From contig NZ_JAJOZB010000001.1 in NCBI RefSeq assembly GCF_023701745.1, forward strand, positions 7,859,001 to 7,923,000: a stretch of DNA of 64,000 nt. Direction: 5' to 3'. Under the pieces are notes generated by a model. That model was not told the DNA's origin, made no database searches, and saw nothing but the letters and a program-made list of their open reading frames with translations. The translations under genes were made by a program, and so were the position numbers. The stretch comes from Streptomyces sp. RKAG293 (GTDB taxonomy: Bacteria > Actinomycetota > Actinomycetes > Streptomycetales > Streptomycetaceae). This document shows positions 1-8,633 of the stretch, piece by piece (the stretch's first letter is position 1; each line of letters starts with the position of its first letter).

Positions 1-3000
1 ACCGGGCTGGTCAAGACGGTGCTGGCGCTGCACCACGACGAACTCCCGCCGCACCTCAACTTCGGCACCCCCAACCCGCTCATCGACTTCGACGCGCTGG
101 GTCTGCGGGTCGTCGACTCCCCGGAGCCCTGGCCGCGTTACTCGGGCCGGGCCACCGCGGGCGTCTCCGCCTTCGGGTTCGGCGGCACCAACGCGCACGT
201 CGTGCTGGAGGAGTACCGGCCCGCGCTGAGGAAGGCGCCGGCGCCCGGGGGAGCGCCGGCCATCACCGTCCTGGACGCCCTTTCCGCCGCGCGGCTGCGC
301 GAGGACGCGGCGGGGCTGAGCCGCTGGCTCGCGTCGCCCGCGGCCCGTGGGGTCAGGATCGAGGACGTCGCCCGAACGCTGCACGGCCGCACCGGCCGCG
401 GCCGGTACCGCGCGGCCGTGGTCGCGGGCAGCCGTGAGGACGCCGCGGCGGCGTTCGCCTGCCTCGCCGAGGGCCGGCCCCATCCGGCGGTCGTCACCGG
501 CGGCCCGGCCACCGAAACCGCCCGCCCCGTCTGGGTGTTCTCCGGCTACGGCTCCCAGTGGCCGGGCATGGCCCGCCGGCTGCTCACGGCGGAACCCGCG
601 TTCGCCGAGGCGGTGGACCGGCTGGAACCCCTGCTGCTCGAGCACGCGGGCCTCTCGCTGCGCGCGCGACTGGAACCGGATGCGGAGCTGTCGTCCCCGT
701 CGGTCGTGCAACCGGTGCTGTACGGGCTCCAGGTCGCCCTGGCCTGGCTCTGGCGCGCCTACGGAATCGAACCGGCTGCCGTCATCGGCCACTCGATGGG
801 CGAGGTCGCCGCCGCCGTGGTCGCCGGTGCGCTCGACGCCGGGACCGGGGCCCGCGTCATCGCGGCCCGCTCCCGACTGCTGGACGGGCTGTCGGGCGGG
901 GCGATGGCCGTGGTGGAACTCTCCGCCGCGCAGGTACGGACGCACACCGGAACGTGGCCCAGTCTGCTGGTCGCCGTCCACTCCTCGCCCGGCCAGAGCG
1001 TCGTCACCGGCACGGCGGACGACATCGGCGGGCTGATCCGACGGGTGGAGCGGGACGGCGGGCTCGCCCGATCGCTGGGGGTCGCCGCGGCCGGCCACTC
1101 CCCGCAGGTCGACCCGCTGCTCGGCCCGCTGGCCGGAGAACTCGGCGAGGTGACGCACCTGCCGCCCGGCGTTCCCTTCTACAGCACCGTCCTGGACTCG
1201 CCCCGCGAACTGCCGGTCTTCGACACCGGGTACTGGGTGGCCGGACTGCGCCGACCCGTGCGCTTCGCGCAGGCGGTCGCCGCCGCGGCGGCGGACGGGC
1301 ACCGGCTGTTCGTCGAGGTCTCCCCACACCCCACGCAACTGCATCCGCTCGCCGAGACGCTGAGCGCCTCGAATATCGCTTCGGGTGCCACTCCGGATGC
1401 CGCCTCGGGTGCCGTTTCGGGTGCCGGGAACGCCGCGCTGTTCCCGACCCTGCGCCGGAACACCGACGACGCCTTCTCGTTCCGGCACAGCCTGGCGGCG
1501 CAGCTGGTCCGCGGCATGGCCGTCGACCCCGGGGCGCTGCACGGGGGCGGCCGGATCGTCGACGTACCGAGCGTGGGCTGGCGGCACCGTCCCTACTGGG
1601 TGAAGGGGCGGCTGGCGGCACAGCGGCAGGAGCCCGATCCGGTACCGCTGCCGACGCCCGGCACCGCCCAGCCGGCGGACCGGCCCCGGACCGTCATCGA
1701 CCGGCTGCGGGAGCATGTCGCCCAGGTCATGGGATACGCGCCGGAACACATCGACCCCGGCACGCCGCTCACCGACCTCGGCCTCGACTCCCTCATGGCC
1801 ACCCGCATCCTGGCCGCCGTCCAGCGCGACTTCGGCACGGTCGTCGAACCGCGTGTGCTGCTGCGCAACGGCACCGTCGCCGAGCTCGCCGCGTGGCTGG
1901 AGCCGTCGGGCCCGGAGGACGGTACGGAGCAGGCGTCCGAGGATGCGTTCACGGGTGTGCTTCCCCGGGACGCCGCCGAGCGGCTGGTCTCCCGGGCCTG
2001 GCAGAGCGTCGCCGGCGGCCGCCCGCCCGGCGCCGAGGACGACCTCGGTCTGCGGGAGCTGCCCCGGGAGCGGTTGGCGGAGCTGGCCCGGGAGCTGTCG
2101 GAGCGCGCCGGTTGGGAGGTACCGGCGAGTGACCTGCTGACCGGGCCCTCCACCGTCGCCGCCGTCGCCGGTCTGCTGCGCCCGCGTCTGGAGGCACCGG
2201 TCAGCGGTCCGCTACGCGTCCTGCGGGCCGGCGGGAGCAGGCCGCCGCTCTTCCTGATCCATCCCGCGGGCGGCTCCACCGCCGTCTACCGCGCCCTCGC
2301 CCAGCGACTCGGCGACGATCAGCCCTGCTACGGACTGGAGCGGCTGCCCGGACCGGACGCCGTGCACGAGCGGGCGGCGGCGTACACGCGGGTCGTCCGC
2401 GAGACCCGCCCGCGCGGGCCGTGGCTGCTCGGCGGCTGGTCCTACGGCGGGGTGGTGGCCCAGGAGACGGCACGGCTGCTGGTCGGCGACGGCGACGGAA
2501 CCGTGCCCGCGCTGATCCTGATCGACAGCGTGCTGCCGCTCCCGGCACCCGAGTTGTCGCCTCCGGAGGAGGCCCGCCGCCGCTTCGCGGACTTCGCCGC
2601 GTACGTCGAGCGCACCTACGGCAGCCCGCTGCCGCTGCCCTACGACGAACTCGCGACGCTCGACGACGCCGGACAGATCGAGCTGGTCGTCAAGGCCCTG
2701 GAGCAGGCGGCGGATCTGCCCGCGGCCGTGCTGGAACACCAGCGGACCTCGTATCTGGACCTGCGCAGCGGGGAACGGCACACCCCGCGCCCGTACGCCG
2801 GCCGGACGCTGCTCTACCGCGCCACACGGAGTGCGCCGCACACCGTCCAGGACGCGCGCTACACCCGTACCGACGAGGCGCTCGGCTGGGACGGGACCTG
2901 CACCGACCTCTCCGTCACGCCGATCGAGGGAGACCACCTCTCCCTGCTCGATCCGCCCGCGGTCGACGACCTCGCCGCGCTGCTCACCCGCGATCTCAAC

Positions 3001-3024
3001 CCACCCACGACAAGAGGGATCTGA
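1..3024 (+). CDS. Type I polyketide synthase, C-terminal part (KS end-AT-ACP-degenerate carrier-TE)
   Basis: The reading frame is open from the first base, so the 5' part of the gene lies outside the window. The visible domains are the end of a ketosynthase (SAFGFGGTNAHVVLEE, nt 166-213), an acyltransferase (nt about 525-1500; GYGSQWPG and nucleophile motif GHSMGEV near nt 787), an ACP (DLGLDSLMATRI, Ser near nt 1788), a carrier-like stretch at nt 1950-2190 (DLGLRELPRERL, no Ser), and a thioesterase (GGWSYGG near nt 2431; C-terminal EGDHLSLL). No reductive domains lie between AT and ACP, so this last module is non-reducing. The AT has GHSPQVDP at the specificity loop and resembles mycobacterial-type or iterative PKS ATs; substrate is not assigned. 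The terminal TE would release the chain. The stop codon overlaps the start of the downstream hydrolase by one base. Confidence 0.95.
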   Translation, partial: TGLVKTVLALHHDELPPHLNFGTPNPLIDFDALGLRVVDSPEPWPRYSGRATAGVSAFGFGGTNAHVVLEEYRPALRKAPAPGGAPAITVLDALSAARLREDAAGLSRWLASPAARGVRIEDVARTLHGRTGRGRYRAAVVAGSREDAAAAFACLAEGRPHPAVVTGGPATETARPVWVFSGYGSQWPGMARRLLTAEPAFAEAVDRLEPLLLEHAGLSLRARLEPDAELSSPSVVQPVLYGLQVALAWLWRAYGIEPAAVIGHSMGEVAAAVVAGALDAGTGARVIAARSRLLDGLSGGAMAVVELSAAQVRTHTGTWPSLLVAVHSSPGQSVVTGTADDIGGLIRRVERDGGLARSLGVAAAGHSPQVDPLLGPLAGELGEVTHLPPGVPFYSTVLDSPRELPVFDTGYWVAGLRRPVRFAQAVAAAAADGHRLFVEVSPHPTQLHPLAETLSASNIASGATPDAASGAVSGAGNAALFPTLRRNTDDAFSFRHSLAAQLVRGMAVDPGALHGGGRIVDVPSVGWRHRPYWVKGRLAAQRQEPDPVPLPTPGTAQPADRPRTVIDRLREHVAQVMGYAPEHIDPGTPLTDLGLDSLMATRILAAVQRDFGTVVEPRVLLRNGTVAELAAWLEPSGPEDGTEQASEDAFTGVLPRDAAERLVSRAWQSVAGGRPPGAEDDLGLRELPRERLAELARELSERAGWEVPASDLLTGPSTVAAVAGLLRPRLEAPVSGPLRVLRAGGSRPPLFLIHPAGGSTAVYRALAQRLGDDQPCYGLERLPGPDAVHERAAAYTRVVRETRPRGPWLLGGWSYGGVVAQETARLLVGDGDGTVPALILIDSVLPLPAPELSPPEEARRRFADFAAYVERTYGSPLPLPYDELATLDDAGQIELVVKALEQAADLPAAVLEHQRTSYLDLRSGERHTPRPYAGRTLLYRATRSAPHTVQDARYTRTDEALGWDGTCTDLSVTPIEGDHLSLLDPPAVDDLAALLTRDLNPPTTRGI

Positions 3025-4037
3025 TGCACACACAGCGCCGTCGCCGTACGTCCCGCGCCGCCGTCACCGGAGCGGCCATGCTCGCGGCGACCGCCGCGCT
3101 GACCCTCGGCCCCACCGCTCTCGCCCCCGCCGCCGCTGCCTCCACGACGGCCGCCGTCCCGGCCCGCACCGCCCTGGACGGGGCCGGCATCGTCTCCGAG
3201 AACTGGATCGACGGCCGCACCGTCGATCTGCAGATCAACTCCCCGGCGATCCGCGGCACCGTCGCGACCCGGCTGCTGCTGCCCGCCGACTGGTCCGCCC
3301 AGGCCACCCGCACCTGGCCGGTGCTCTATCTGCTCCAGGGCGCGCACGACGACTACACCTCGTGGACCCGCGAGACCGACATCGAGCAGTTCACCGCGGA
3401 CAAGGAAGTCATCGTCGCCATGCCGTCGTCGGGGCCCACCGGTATCCCCAGCAGCTGGTGGAACTTCGGCTCGGGCGCTCCCGACTACGAGACCTTCCAG
3501 GTCACGGAGTTGATGCAGCTGCTGCAGCAGCACTACCGGGCCGGGACGACACGGGCCATCGGCGGGGTGTCCACCGGGGGCTGGGGCGCGATCGCGTTCG
3601 CCGCCCGGCACCCGGGAACGTTCAAGGCGGCGGCCTCGTACAGCGGTGTCCTGCACACGACGATGCCGGGCATGCCGATCATCGTCGAGGCCATCGTGGG
3701 CCGTGAAGGGCTTCTCCCGTGGGCGCTGTGGGGCTCCCCGATCTTCCAGAGCCCGCTGTGGAACGCCCAGAACCCCTACGCCCTGGCATCGAAGCTGACC
3801 GGCACCAGCCTCTACCTCTCCTCCGGCACCGGTGTCGTCGGCGGGAACGGGGAGCTGAGCGCCGAGGCCCTGGAGACCACCCTGTGGCCCGCCTCCCAGA
3901 GCTTCGCCGCCCGCCTGCAGCAGCTCGGCATCCCCGCCCAGACCCACTTCTACCTCGGCGGCACCCACAGCTGGACCTACTGGCGCAACGAGTACAAGAC
4001 GTCCTGGCCGCTCCTCTCGCAGGCACTCGGGTTGTAA
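3024..4037 (+). CDS. Secreted alpha/beta hydrolase, Ag85/esterase-D family
   Basis: The protein has 337 aa. The start ATG shares one base with the TGA of the PKS (TGATG) behind an AGAGGGA ribosome site, so the two are probably translationally coupled. The N-terminus (MHTQRRRRTSRAAV, then a hydrophobic stretch and an Ala-rich cleavage region near residues 35-45) looks like a Sec or Tat signal. The mature part has the esterase-D/antigen-85 fold signature: LLQGAHDDYTSW near the N-terminus, nucleophile motif GVSTGGWGA and a late catalytic His in GGTHSWTYW. Family members are mycolyl/acyl transferases or carboxylesterases acting outside the membrane. Coupling to a PKS suggests, as inference, that it transfers or trims the polyketide acyl group after export. 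An unrelated secreted esterase cannot be excluded. Confidence 0.85.
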   Translation: MHTQRRRRTSRAAVTGAAMLAATAALTLGPTALAPAAAASTTAAVPARTALDGAGIVSENWIDGRTVDLQINSPAIRGTVATRLLLPADWSAQATRTWPVLYLLQGAHDDYTSWTRETDIEQFTADKEVIVAMPSSGPTGIPSSWWNFGSGAPDYETFQVTELMQLLQQHYRAGTTRAIGGVSTGGWGAIAFAARHPGTFKAAASYSGVLHTTMPGMPIIVEAIVGREGLLPWALWGSPIFQSPLWNAQNPYALASKLTGTSLYLSSGTGVVGGNGELSAEALETTLWPASQSFAARLQQLGIPAQTHFYLGGTHSWTYWRNEYKTSWPLLSQALGL

Positions 4038-4068
4038 ACGACTGACGCCCGGCGCGCTGTGACCCGGG

Positions 4069-4878
4069 TCAGGCGCGCCGGGGCTCCCAGCGGAAGAGGC
4101 GCCGGGCGGCCAGCAGCACGCCGGCCGTCCACAGAGCGGTGACCAGCAGCGCGGGGACGGCGGACTGCCAGGTGTGCAGGAAGGAGAGATCGGCCAGCGG
4201 GCCGCCGTTCCAGCTCTCCTGACCGAAGCTCTTGCCGAACCAGGCGGTCCGCAGAGCCTGCACGACCGGGGTGAGCGGCAGGGCGTGCGCCGGTCCCTGC
4301 AGCCAGGAGGGGAGCGACGACAGAGGTGTGGCGACGCCCGCGCCGAACATGCACAGCATGAGGACCGGCGTGGCGACCAGCGGGGACGTCTCGGCGCTCG
4401 GCGTCAGCCCGGACAGCGCCACGGCGAGCAGGGCGAACAGCAGATAGCCCGCGACCAGGGTGAGCAGCAGCAGCGCCGGGTCGGCGGGCAGCGGCGCGTG
4501 GAACAGACCCACCGAGATGGTGCCCAGCACCACGGCCTGCAGCAGGACGACGATGCCGCTCGCACCGATCTGCCCGGCGAACACGGCGCTGGGGGGCACC
4601 TCCGTACCGCGCAGCCGCTTGAGCACCAGATCGTCGCGGCGGGCGACGACGGCGTTGAGGAGATTGACGAAGGACGTGACGAGCGCCAGCCCGATGAAGC
4701 CGACGGTGACGTAACCGGCCGCGCTCACCCCGCCGATCTCCTTGTCGCGCAGGGGCGCCGCGACGAACAGATCCAGCAGCACGGGGAGCAGGAACCCGAT
4801 GAAGGTGGAGCGGCGGTTGCGCCAGAAGACCTTCCAGGACAGCAGGAGTTGGCCGTGGGCGTAGCGGGTCCAGGTCAT
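4069..4878 (-). CDS. ABC-2 type transporter permease
   Basis: This 269-aa polytopic membrane protein begins MTWTRYAHGQLLLSWKVFWRNRR and has about six hydrophobic segments, matching the ABC2_membrane family of DrrB-type exporters. I chose the ATG at 4876-4878 because it overlaps the stop of the ATPase gene (ATGA), although the frame stays open upstream. With that ATPase it would form a drug or natural-product exporter. It lies convergent to the PKS/hydrolase pair and divergent from the RiPP precursor, so it could serve either cluster; sequence alone does not decide. Confidence 0.88.
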   Translation of the reverse strand: MTWTRYAHGQLLLSWKVFWRNRRSTFIGFLLPVLLDLFVAAPLRDKEIGGVSAAGYVTVGFIGLALVTSFVNLLNAVVARRDDLVLKRLRGTEVPPSAVFAGQIGASGIVVLLQAVVLGTISVGLFHAPLPADPALLLLTLVAGYLLFALLAVALSGLTPSAETSPLVATPVLMLCMFGAGVATPLSSLPSWLQGPAHALPLTPVVQALRTAWFGKSFGQESWNGGPLADLSFLHTWQSAVPALLVTALWTAGVLLAARRLFRWEPRRA

Positions 4879-5846
4879 CGGGCGGCCGCCTTGCTGTGGT
4901 GGTCGGGCCGGACGGTGCGCTGGTCGTCGGGCGCCGTCCGCTGGTCGCCCGCGAGGGCGAGGAACACGTCCTCCAGCGAGGCGTGCCGTACCTCGATGCC
5001 GTCGAGTTCGACGCCGCGCGCGCCGGCCCACTCGTGCAGGACGGCCAGCGCGGGCGCCGTCCGGGCGACGGCGTAGGACACCGCGTCACCCCGTACGGCC
5101 AGCTCCGCGCCAGGAAGGCGCGGCAGCTCCGAGGCGGTGGTGGCGAACGGCAGCGGGAAGGTGATCCGGCTGCGCTGCCCCGAGAGGACCTCGGCGACGG
5201 TGCCGGTGGCGGTGATGCGGCCGGCGTCCATGATGGCGACCCGGTCCGCGAGTTGCTGGGCCTCCTCCAGGTAGTGCGTGGTCAGCACCACGGTGGTGCC
5301 GGCCGCTCGCAGTTCTCTGACGAGCTGCCAGGTGTTGCGGCGGGCCTCGGGGTCCATGCCCGTGGTGGGTTCGTCGAGGAAGAGCAGCTCGGGGTCGTTG
5401 AGCACCGCGAGCGCGAGGTCCAGCCGGCGGCGCTCACCCCCCGAGAGCTGGCCGACGCGGGTGCCCGCCTTGGTCTCCAGCCGTACCTGGCCGAGGACGT
5501 CGGCGGTGGCGCGGGCCCGACCGGTGAAGCGGCGCCAGGCGTCCACCGTCTCCCGGACGGTCAACTCCTTGAAGAACCCGCCCTCCTGGAGCATCACCCC
5601 GGTCCTGCGGCGGAGCGCGGGCCCGTCCGCGTAGGGATCCAGCCCCAGCACCCGCACGGAGCCCGCGGTGGGCCGCCGGTAGCCCTCGACGACCTCGAGG
5701 GTCGTGGTCTTGCCGGCGCCGTTCGTTCCCAGCAGCGCGAACAGCTCGCCGCGGCGGACGGTGAAAGACGCTCCGCGTACTGCCTCGTAGTCCCCGTAGG
5801 ACTGCCGCAATTCCACTACTTCTATGACGTCAGGAATCTCTTTCAT
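4875..5846 (-). CDS. ABC transporter ATP-binding protein, DrrA-like
   Basis: The 323-aa protein has a Walker A (GTNGAGKTT), the signature LSGGERRRLDLAL, Walker B (LLFLDEPTTGMDP) and an H-loop (TTHYLEEA), followed by a C-terminal regulatory extension of about 90 residues typical of daunorubicin-resistance (DrrA) ATPases. Start choice: ATG at 5846 gives MKEIPDVIEVV. A TTG at 5882 would add 12 residues; neither has a convincing ribosome site, so leaderless translation is possible. It overlaps its permease by 4 nt. The promoter region is shared divergently with the RiPP precursor gene, which hints at immunity or export for that product, but this is inference. Confidence 0.88.
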   Translation of the reverse strand: MKEIPDVIEVVELRQSYGDYEAVRGASFTVRRGELFALLGTNGAGKTTTLEVVEGYRRPTAGSVRVLGLDPYADGPALRRRTGVMLQEGGFFKELTVRETVDAWRRFTGRARATADVLGQVRLETKAGTRVGQLSGGERRRLDLALAVLNDPELLFLDEPTTGMDPEARRNTWQLVRELRAAGTTVVLTTHYLEEAQQLADRVAIMDAGRITATGTVAEVLSGQRSRITFPLPFATTASELPRLPGAELAVRGDAVSYAVARTAPALAVLHEWAGARGVELDGIEVRHASLEDVFLALAGDQRTAPDDQRTVRPDHHSKAAAR

Positions 5847-5918
5847 GCGCACATGGTGCGCGGTATCAGAGAGGGTCTGCAAGAGGGAATGAATTCATTT
5901 TACCTTCCTGAGCTGCGA

Positions 5919-5959
5919 GTTCATTGAACATGTAAAACGTCATAAGAAAGCGGTATGAC
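5919..5959. promoter_or_regulatory. AT-rich divergent control region with two inverted repeats
   Basis: The stretch 5880-6030 is markedly more AT-rich than the surrounding DNA. It contains GTTCATTGAAC (5919-5929, an 11-bp palindrome) and a 6-bp inverted repeat GTCATA (5939-5944) / TATGAC (5954-5959) with a 9-nt spacer. It lies between the ABC exporter (leftward) and the RiPP precursor (rightward). Candidate binding sites for the response regulator at 20633-21316; no experimental or statistical support is available here. Confidence 0.35.
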
Positions 5960-6127
5960 ATTTTGCAGGCGGTGTTTCTGACATTTCCCACTGATGTGCG
6001 GACGGCCCTCGGGTGCATATTTCTCTCATCGCCGGAAGCGGCCGGGAAAACCGGAAGCCGAAGGGGATGAGGGAATCGGCAGACCGGCCCACCGGGGTCC
6101 GGCGCCGTGAAACGAGAGGAGTCGGCC

Positions 6128-6289
6128 ATGGCTGACAACAAGGACATCACCGAGACCGCCGCTGTCGCCGAGACCGAGCAGTTCGACATCGAGGTCGAGG
6201 AGCTGGACACCGTCTCCGGCGGCATCAGCGTCAGCTCGCTGCTCTCCGCGGCCTGCCCGGTCTCGTCCTTCAGCTCGGTCTCCAACTGA
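6128..6289 (+). CDS. RiPP precursor peptide with double-glycine leader and Ser-rich core
   Basis: The 53-aa peptide starts at ATG 6128 with ribosome site GAGAGGAG six bases upstream; an in-frame GTG at 6107 lacks this. The acidic leader (residues 1-32) contains FDIEVEELDTVSGG, with Gly31-Gly32 forming a C39-type cleavage site; the hydrophobic/acidic face around FDIEVEEL is the sort of motif bound by RiPP recognition elements. The core (residues 33-53) has nine Ser (34, 36, 37, 40, 46, 47, 49, 50, 52), one Cys (43), one Pro (44) and no Thr. Downstream lie a C39 peptidase-transporter, LanM, YcaO and SagB-type oxidase, so azole formation at Cys43 and some Ser, plus Ser dehydration, is the natural prediction. 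With one Cys, at most one thioether could form. Confidence 0.88.
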   Translation: MADNKDITETAAVAETEQFDIEVEELDTVSGGISVSSLLSAACPVSSFSSVSN

Positions 6290-6347
6290 CCTCACGGTCC
6301 GCGTTGGCAAGGCCTCCGAGTCTGACGCAGTAGCGGCCGACTGAGGC

Positions 6348-6380
6348 CGGGCCGGCGGGCGTCATCGCTCCGCCGGCCCG
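6348..6380 (+). terminator. Hairpin between precursor and enzyme genes (possible attenuator)
   Basis: A perfect 11-bp stem, CGGGCCGGCGG (6348-6358) pairing with CCGCCGGCCCG (6370-6380), encloses an 11-nt loop and begins 58 nt after the precursor stop. There is no T-tract. In many RiPP operons a partial terminator here keeps precursor mRNA in excess over enzyme mRNA; that role is inferred. Confidence 0.5.
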
Positions 6381-6466
6381 CCACGGCCGCGGGAATCCGC
6401 GCCTCGGTGGGACCTGAACGGTCCCACCGGGGCGCCCCTCGTCCGGCACCCGGTTCCATCCCTGGC

Positions 6467-6490
6467 GACACACCGACACACCGACACACC
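6467..6490 (+). repeat. Three tandem copies of GACACACC
   Basis: Three perfect 8-bp units occur 42 nt before the P450 start. They lie in the leader between the hairpin and the AAGGAGAA ribosome site (about 6518-6525). No function can be assigned. Confidence 0.6.
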
Positions 6491-6531
6491 GATTCATCGA
6501 CCAACTCACGGACCGACAAGGAGAACCGGGC

Positions 6532-7767
6532 ATGGAAAGCCTCCGCCACCAGCTCACGCGGTTCATCCAGGACCCGGCCGCGCGACGCGACCCCGCCGGG
6601 CTCTACCGGCGGCTGCTGACCGAGGCCCCGGTACTGGACCTGGGACGCGTCCACGTCATCTCCGGCTACGAGGAGATCGTCAGCGTCCTGATGCACCCCG
6701 GAACCGCGGTGGACCCCGCCGCGATCGGGCTCGACCGCCCCGGTTCCTCCGCACTCGCCCAGGTGCTCGCCCGTACCCTGCCGATGCGGGACGGCGCCGA
6801 CCACACCCGGCTGAAGCGCCTCGCGACCGCCGCGTTCAGCGCCCGCCGGCTCGCCGAGATCCGCGCCAGGATCGAGACCACCACCGAGGAACTGCTCGCG
6901 CCCCTGCTGGCCGGCGGCTCCTTCGACCTGGTCGCCGACCTCGCCGTGCCGCTGCCGGTCGCGGTGTCGTGCGCGATCCTCGACGTACCGCCCGAAGAGC
7001 GCGAGCGGGTGACCGGCTGGGCCGGACTGGTCGCCAGGTCACTCCTGGACCCGTTCGCCGGCGCCGAACAGACCGCCGCCCTGGACGCCGAGTTCGAGGG
7101 CTTCCGCGACTGGGTCGAAGAGCTGTGCGCCGCCCGCGCGGCGCGCCCCGGCGGCGACCTCATCAGCCGCCTCGTCCAGGCCAGGGACGCGGGACAACTG
7201 GACGACGAGGACCTGCTCGCCTTCGTCGTCATGCTGTTCGCCAACGGGCTGGAAACCCTCACCTCCGGACTCGCGGTCGCCGCCTGGCAGTTGCTGGGGA
7301 ACCCCGCGCTGGCCGCCGGCATCCGCGCCGAACCGCACACCGCCGAGGCCGTCTTCGACGAATGCCAGCGGCTGGGCAGCCCGGTACGGGCCAGCGCCCG
7401 CGGGCTGGGCGGCGACGTACAGGTCGGGGACACCCTGCTGCCCGCCGGGCGGGTGGTGCTGCTGCTGTACGCGGCCGCCAACCGCGACCCGCGCCGGTTC
7501 CCCGATCCCGACCGATTCGACCCGGCCCGGGCGGAGCGCCGACACCTGGCCTTCGGACACGGGCCGCACCACTGCCTGGGCGCTCCGCTGTCGCTGATGG
7601 CCGGCGGAACGGTCCTGGCCCTGCTCGCGGCGGCCGGCGCCGAGCGGGAGTTGAGCACCCCGCTGGACGAGAGCACCGCCCGCTGGAGCGAGCAGTTCGT
7701 CTTCGGCGGGCTGCGGGAACTGCCCGTCGAGGTAAGGCAGCTCACCGCCCTCGGCGCGGGGGTGTGA
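6532..7767 (+). CDS. Cytochrome P450 in RiPP cluster
   Basis: This 411-aa P450 of the soluble bacterial class has a typical length. The I-helix contains FANGLETLTSG with the acid-alcohol pair Glu-Thr, the K-helix ExxR is ECQR, and the heme loop FGHGPHHCLG provides Cys348. All catalytic motifs are intact, so it should be active. It needs ferredoxin and ferredoxin reductase, which are not encoded next to it. It follows the precursor and precedes the export genes on the same strand, so it probably hydroxylates, epoxidises or cross-links the modified peptide. ATG 6532 is preceded by AAGGAGAA. The stop is five bases before the next start. Confidence 0.93.
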   Translation: MESLRHQLTRFIQDPAARRDPAGLYRRLLTEAPVLDLGRVHVISGYEEIVSVLMHPGTAVDPAAIGLDRPGSSALAQVLARTLPMRDGADHTRLKRLATAAFSARRLAEIRARIETTTEELLAPLLAGGSFDLVADLAVPLPVAVSCAILDVPPEERERVTGWAGLVARSLLDPFAGAEQTAALDAEFEGFRDWVEELCAARAARPGGDLISRLVQARDAGQLDDEDLLAFVVMLFANGLETLTSGLAVAAWQLLGNPALAAGIRAEPHTAEAVFDECQRLGSPVRASARGLGGDVQVGDTLLPAGRVVLLLYAAANRDPRRFPDPDRFDPARAERRHLAFGHGPHHCLGAPLSLMAGGTVLALLAAAGAERELSTPLDESTARWSEQFVFGGLRELPVEVRQLTALGAGV

Positions 7768-7772
7768 CGGCG

Positions 7773-8633
7773 ATGACGACAACGATCCCCAGCAAGACCG
7801 TCCCGGCCGTCCCCGACGGAGAACCGCCCGCGTCAGCGGAGCGAACGGGCCCGTCCGCCCAGGCGGTGACGATCGCCGCCGCGGCGGCCGCCGCACAGCT
7901 CGAACCGGGCCTCGACCGCCCCGTCCGGGTCATCGGCAGCCGCCTCGGCTCCGCGCTCGTCGCGCTGGTACTGGCCCTGGGGGCGGGCGGCGCCTGGGTG
8001 GGCTGGGGGTCACTGCCGAACACCCTCTCCCTGCACGGCGTGCTGGCCCACGGCACCGCGCCGGTGCTCGCCCGCGCCGACGTCGCCGGTACGGTGCTCG
8101 ACCTGCGGGTCCGCCCAGGGGACCGGGTCATCCGCGGGCAGCTGCTCGCGCTGCTGCGCACCACGGCACCCGGCCCGGGCGGCACCGCCGAGCTCCGCTC
8201 TCCCGCGGACGGCACGGTCGCCGGGGTGCTGACAGCACCCGGTGGCACCCTGACGGCCGGGGCCGCGCTGCTCGCGCTCGACCCGGCCGGCGAACCGGCC
8301 ACGTTGCGGCTCTACACCGGTTCCGCCCGGGACCTGGCACGCCTGCGACCCGGCCAGTCCGTACTGCTGCCGCTGCCGTCCGGTGCGGTGCGCGCCCGCA
8401 TCACGGCCGTGGACCCGTATCCCGCCCGCGCCGACTCGCTCGACGGCGTACTGCCGCTCGGCGGGAGCGACCTGGGAACGGGCGCCGACCCGGTCTGGAC
8501 GATCACCGCCGTACCGGACGCCGCGTCCGGCGCGCTGCCCGCGACGTACGGCCCGGTCTCCGTGGACGTCTCCGTCGATCTCGGCTCGCGCCGCCCCTAC
8601 CAGGTCATCCTGGGTACGGGGGCCGGGCGATGA
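7773..8633 (+). CDS. HlyD-like membrane fusion protein, NHLM-type export
   Basis: This 286-aa protein has a cytoplasmic N-terminal stretch of about 50 residues, one transmembrane helix (around residues 55-77, SALVALVLALGAGGAWVGW), then a biotinyl-lipoyl-like hairpin (RADVAGTVLDLRVRPGDRV and SPADGTVAGVLTAPGGTL) and a beta-barrel region. This matches the secretion proteins of NHLM-type bacteriocin systems. In a Gram-positive cell it would join the two ABC proteins encoded immediately downstream. Its stop overlaps the next start (ATGA). No outer-membrane partner is expected. Confidence 0.85.
   Translation: MTTTIPSKTVPAVPDGEPPASAERTGPSAQAVTIAAAAAAAQLEPGLDRPVRVIGSRLGSALVALVLALGAGGAWVGWGSLPNTLSLHGVLAHGTAPVLARADVAGTVLDLRVRPGDRVIRGQLLALLRTTAPGPGGTAELRSPADGTVAGVLTAPGGTLTAGAALLALDPAGEPATLRLYTGSARDLARLRPGQSVLLPLPSGAVRARITAVDPYPARADSLDGVLPLGGSDLGTGADPVWTITAVPDAASGALPATYGPVSVDVSVDLGSRRPYQVILGTGAGR

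Noticed and set aside
6107..6127. GTG start adding seven residues to the RiPP leader
   Set aside because: This stretch contains the GAGAGGAG ribosome site for ATG 6128 and has none itself.
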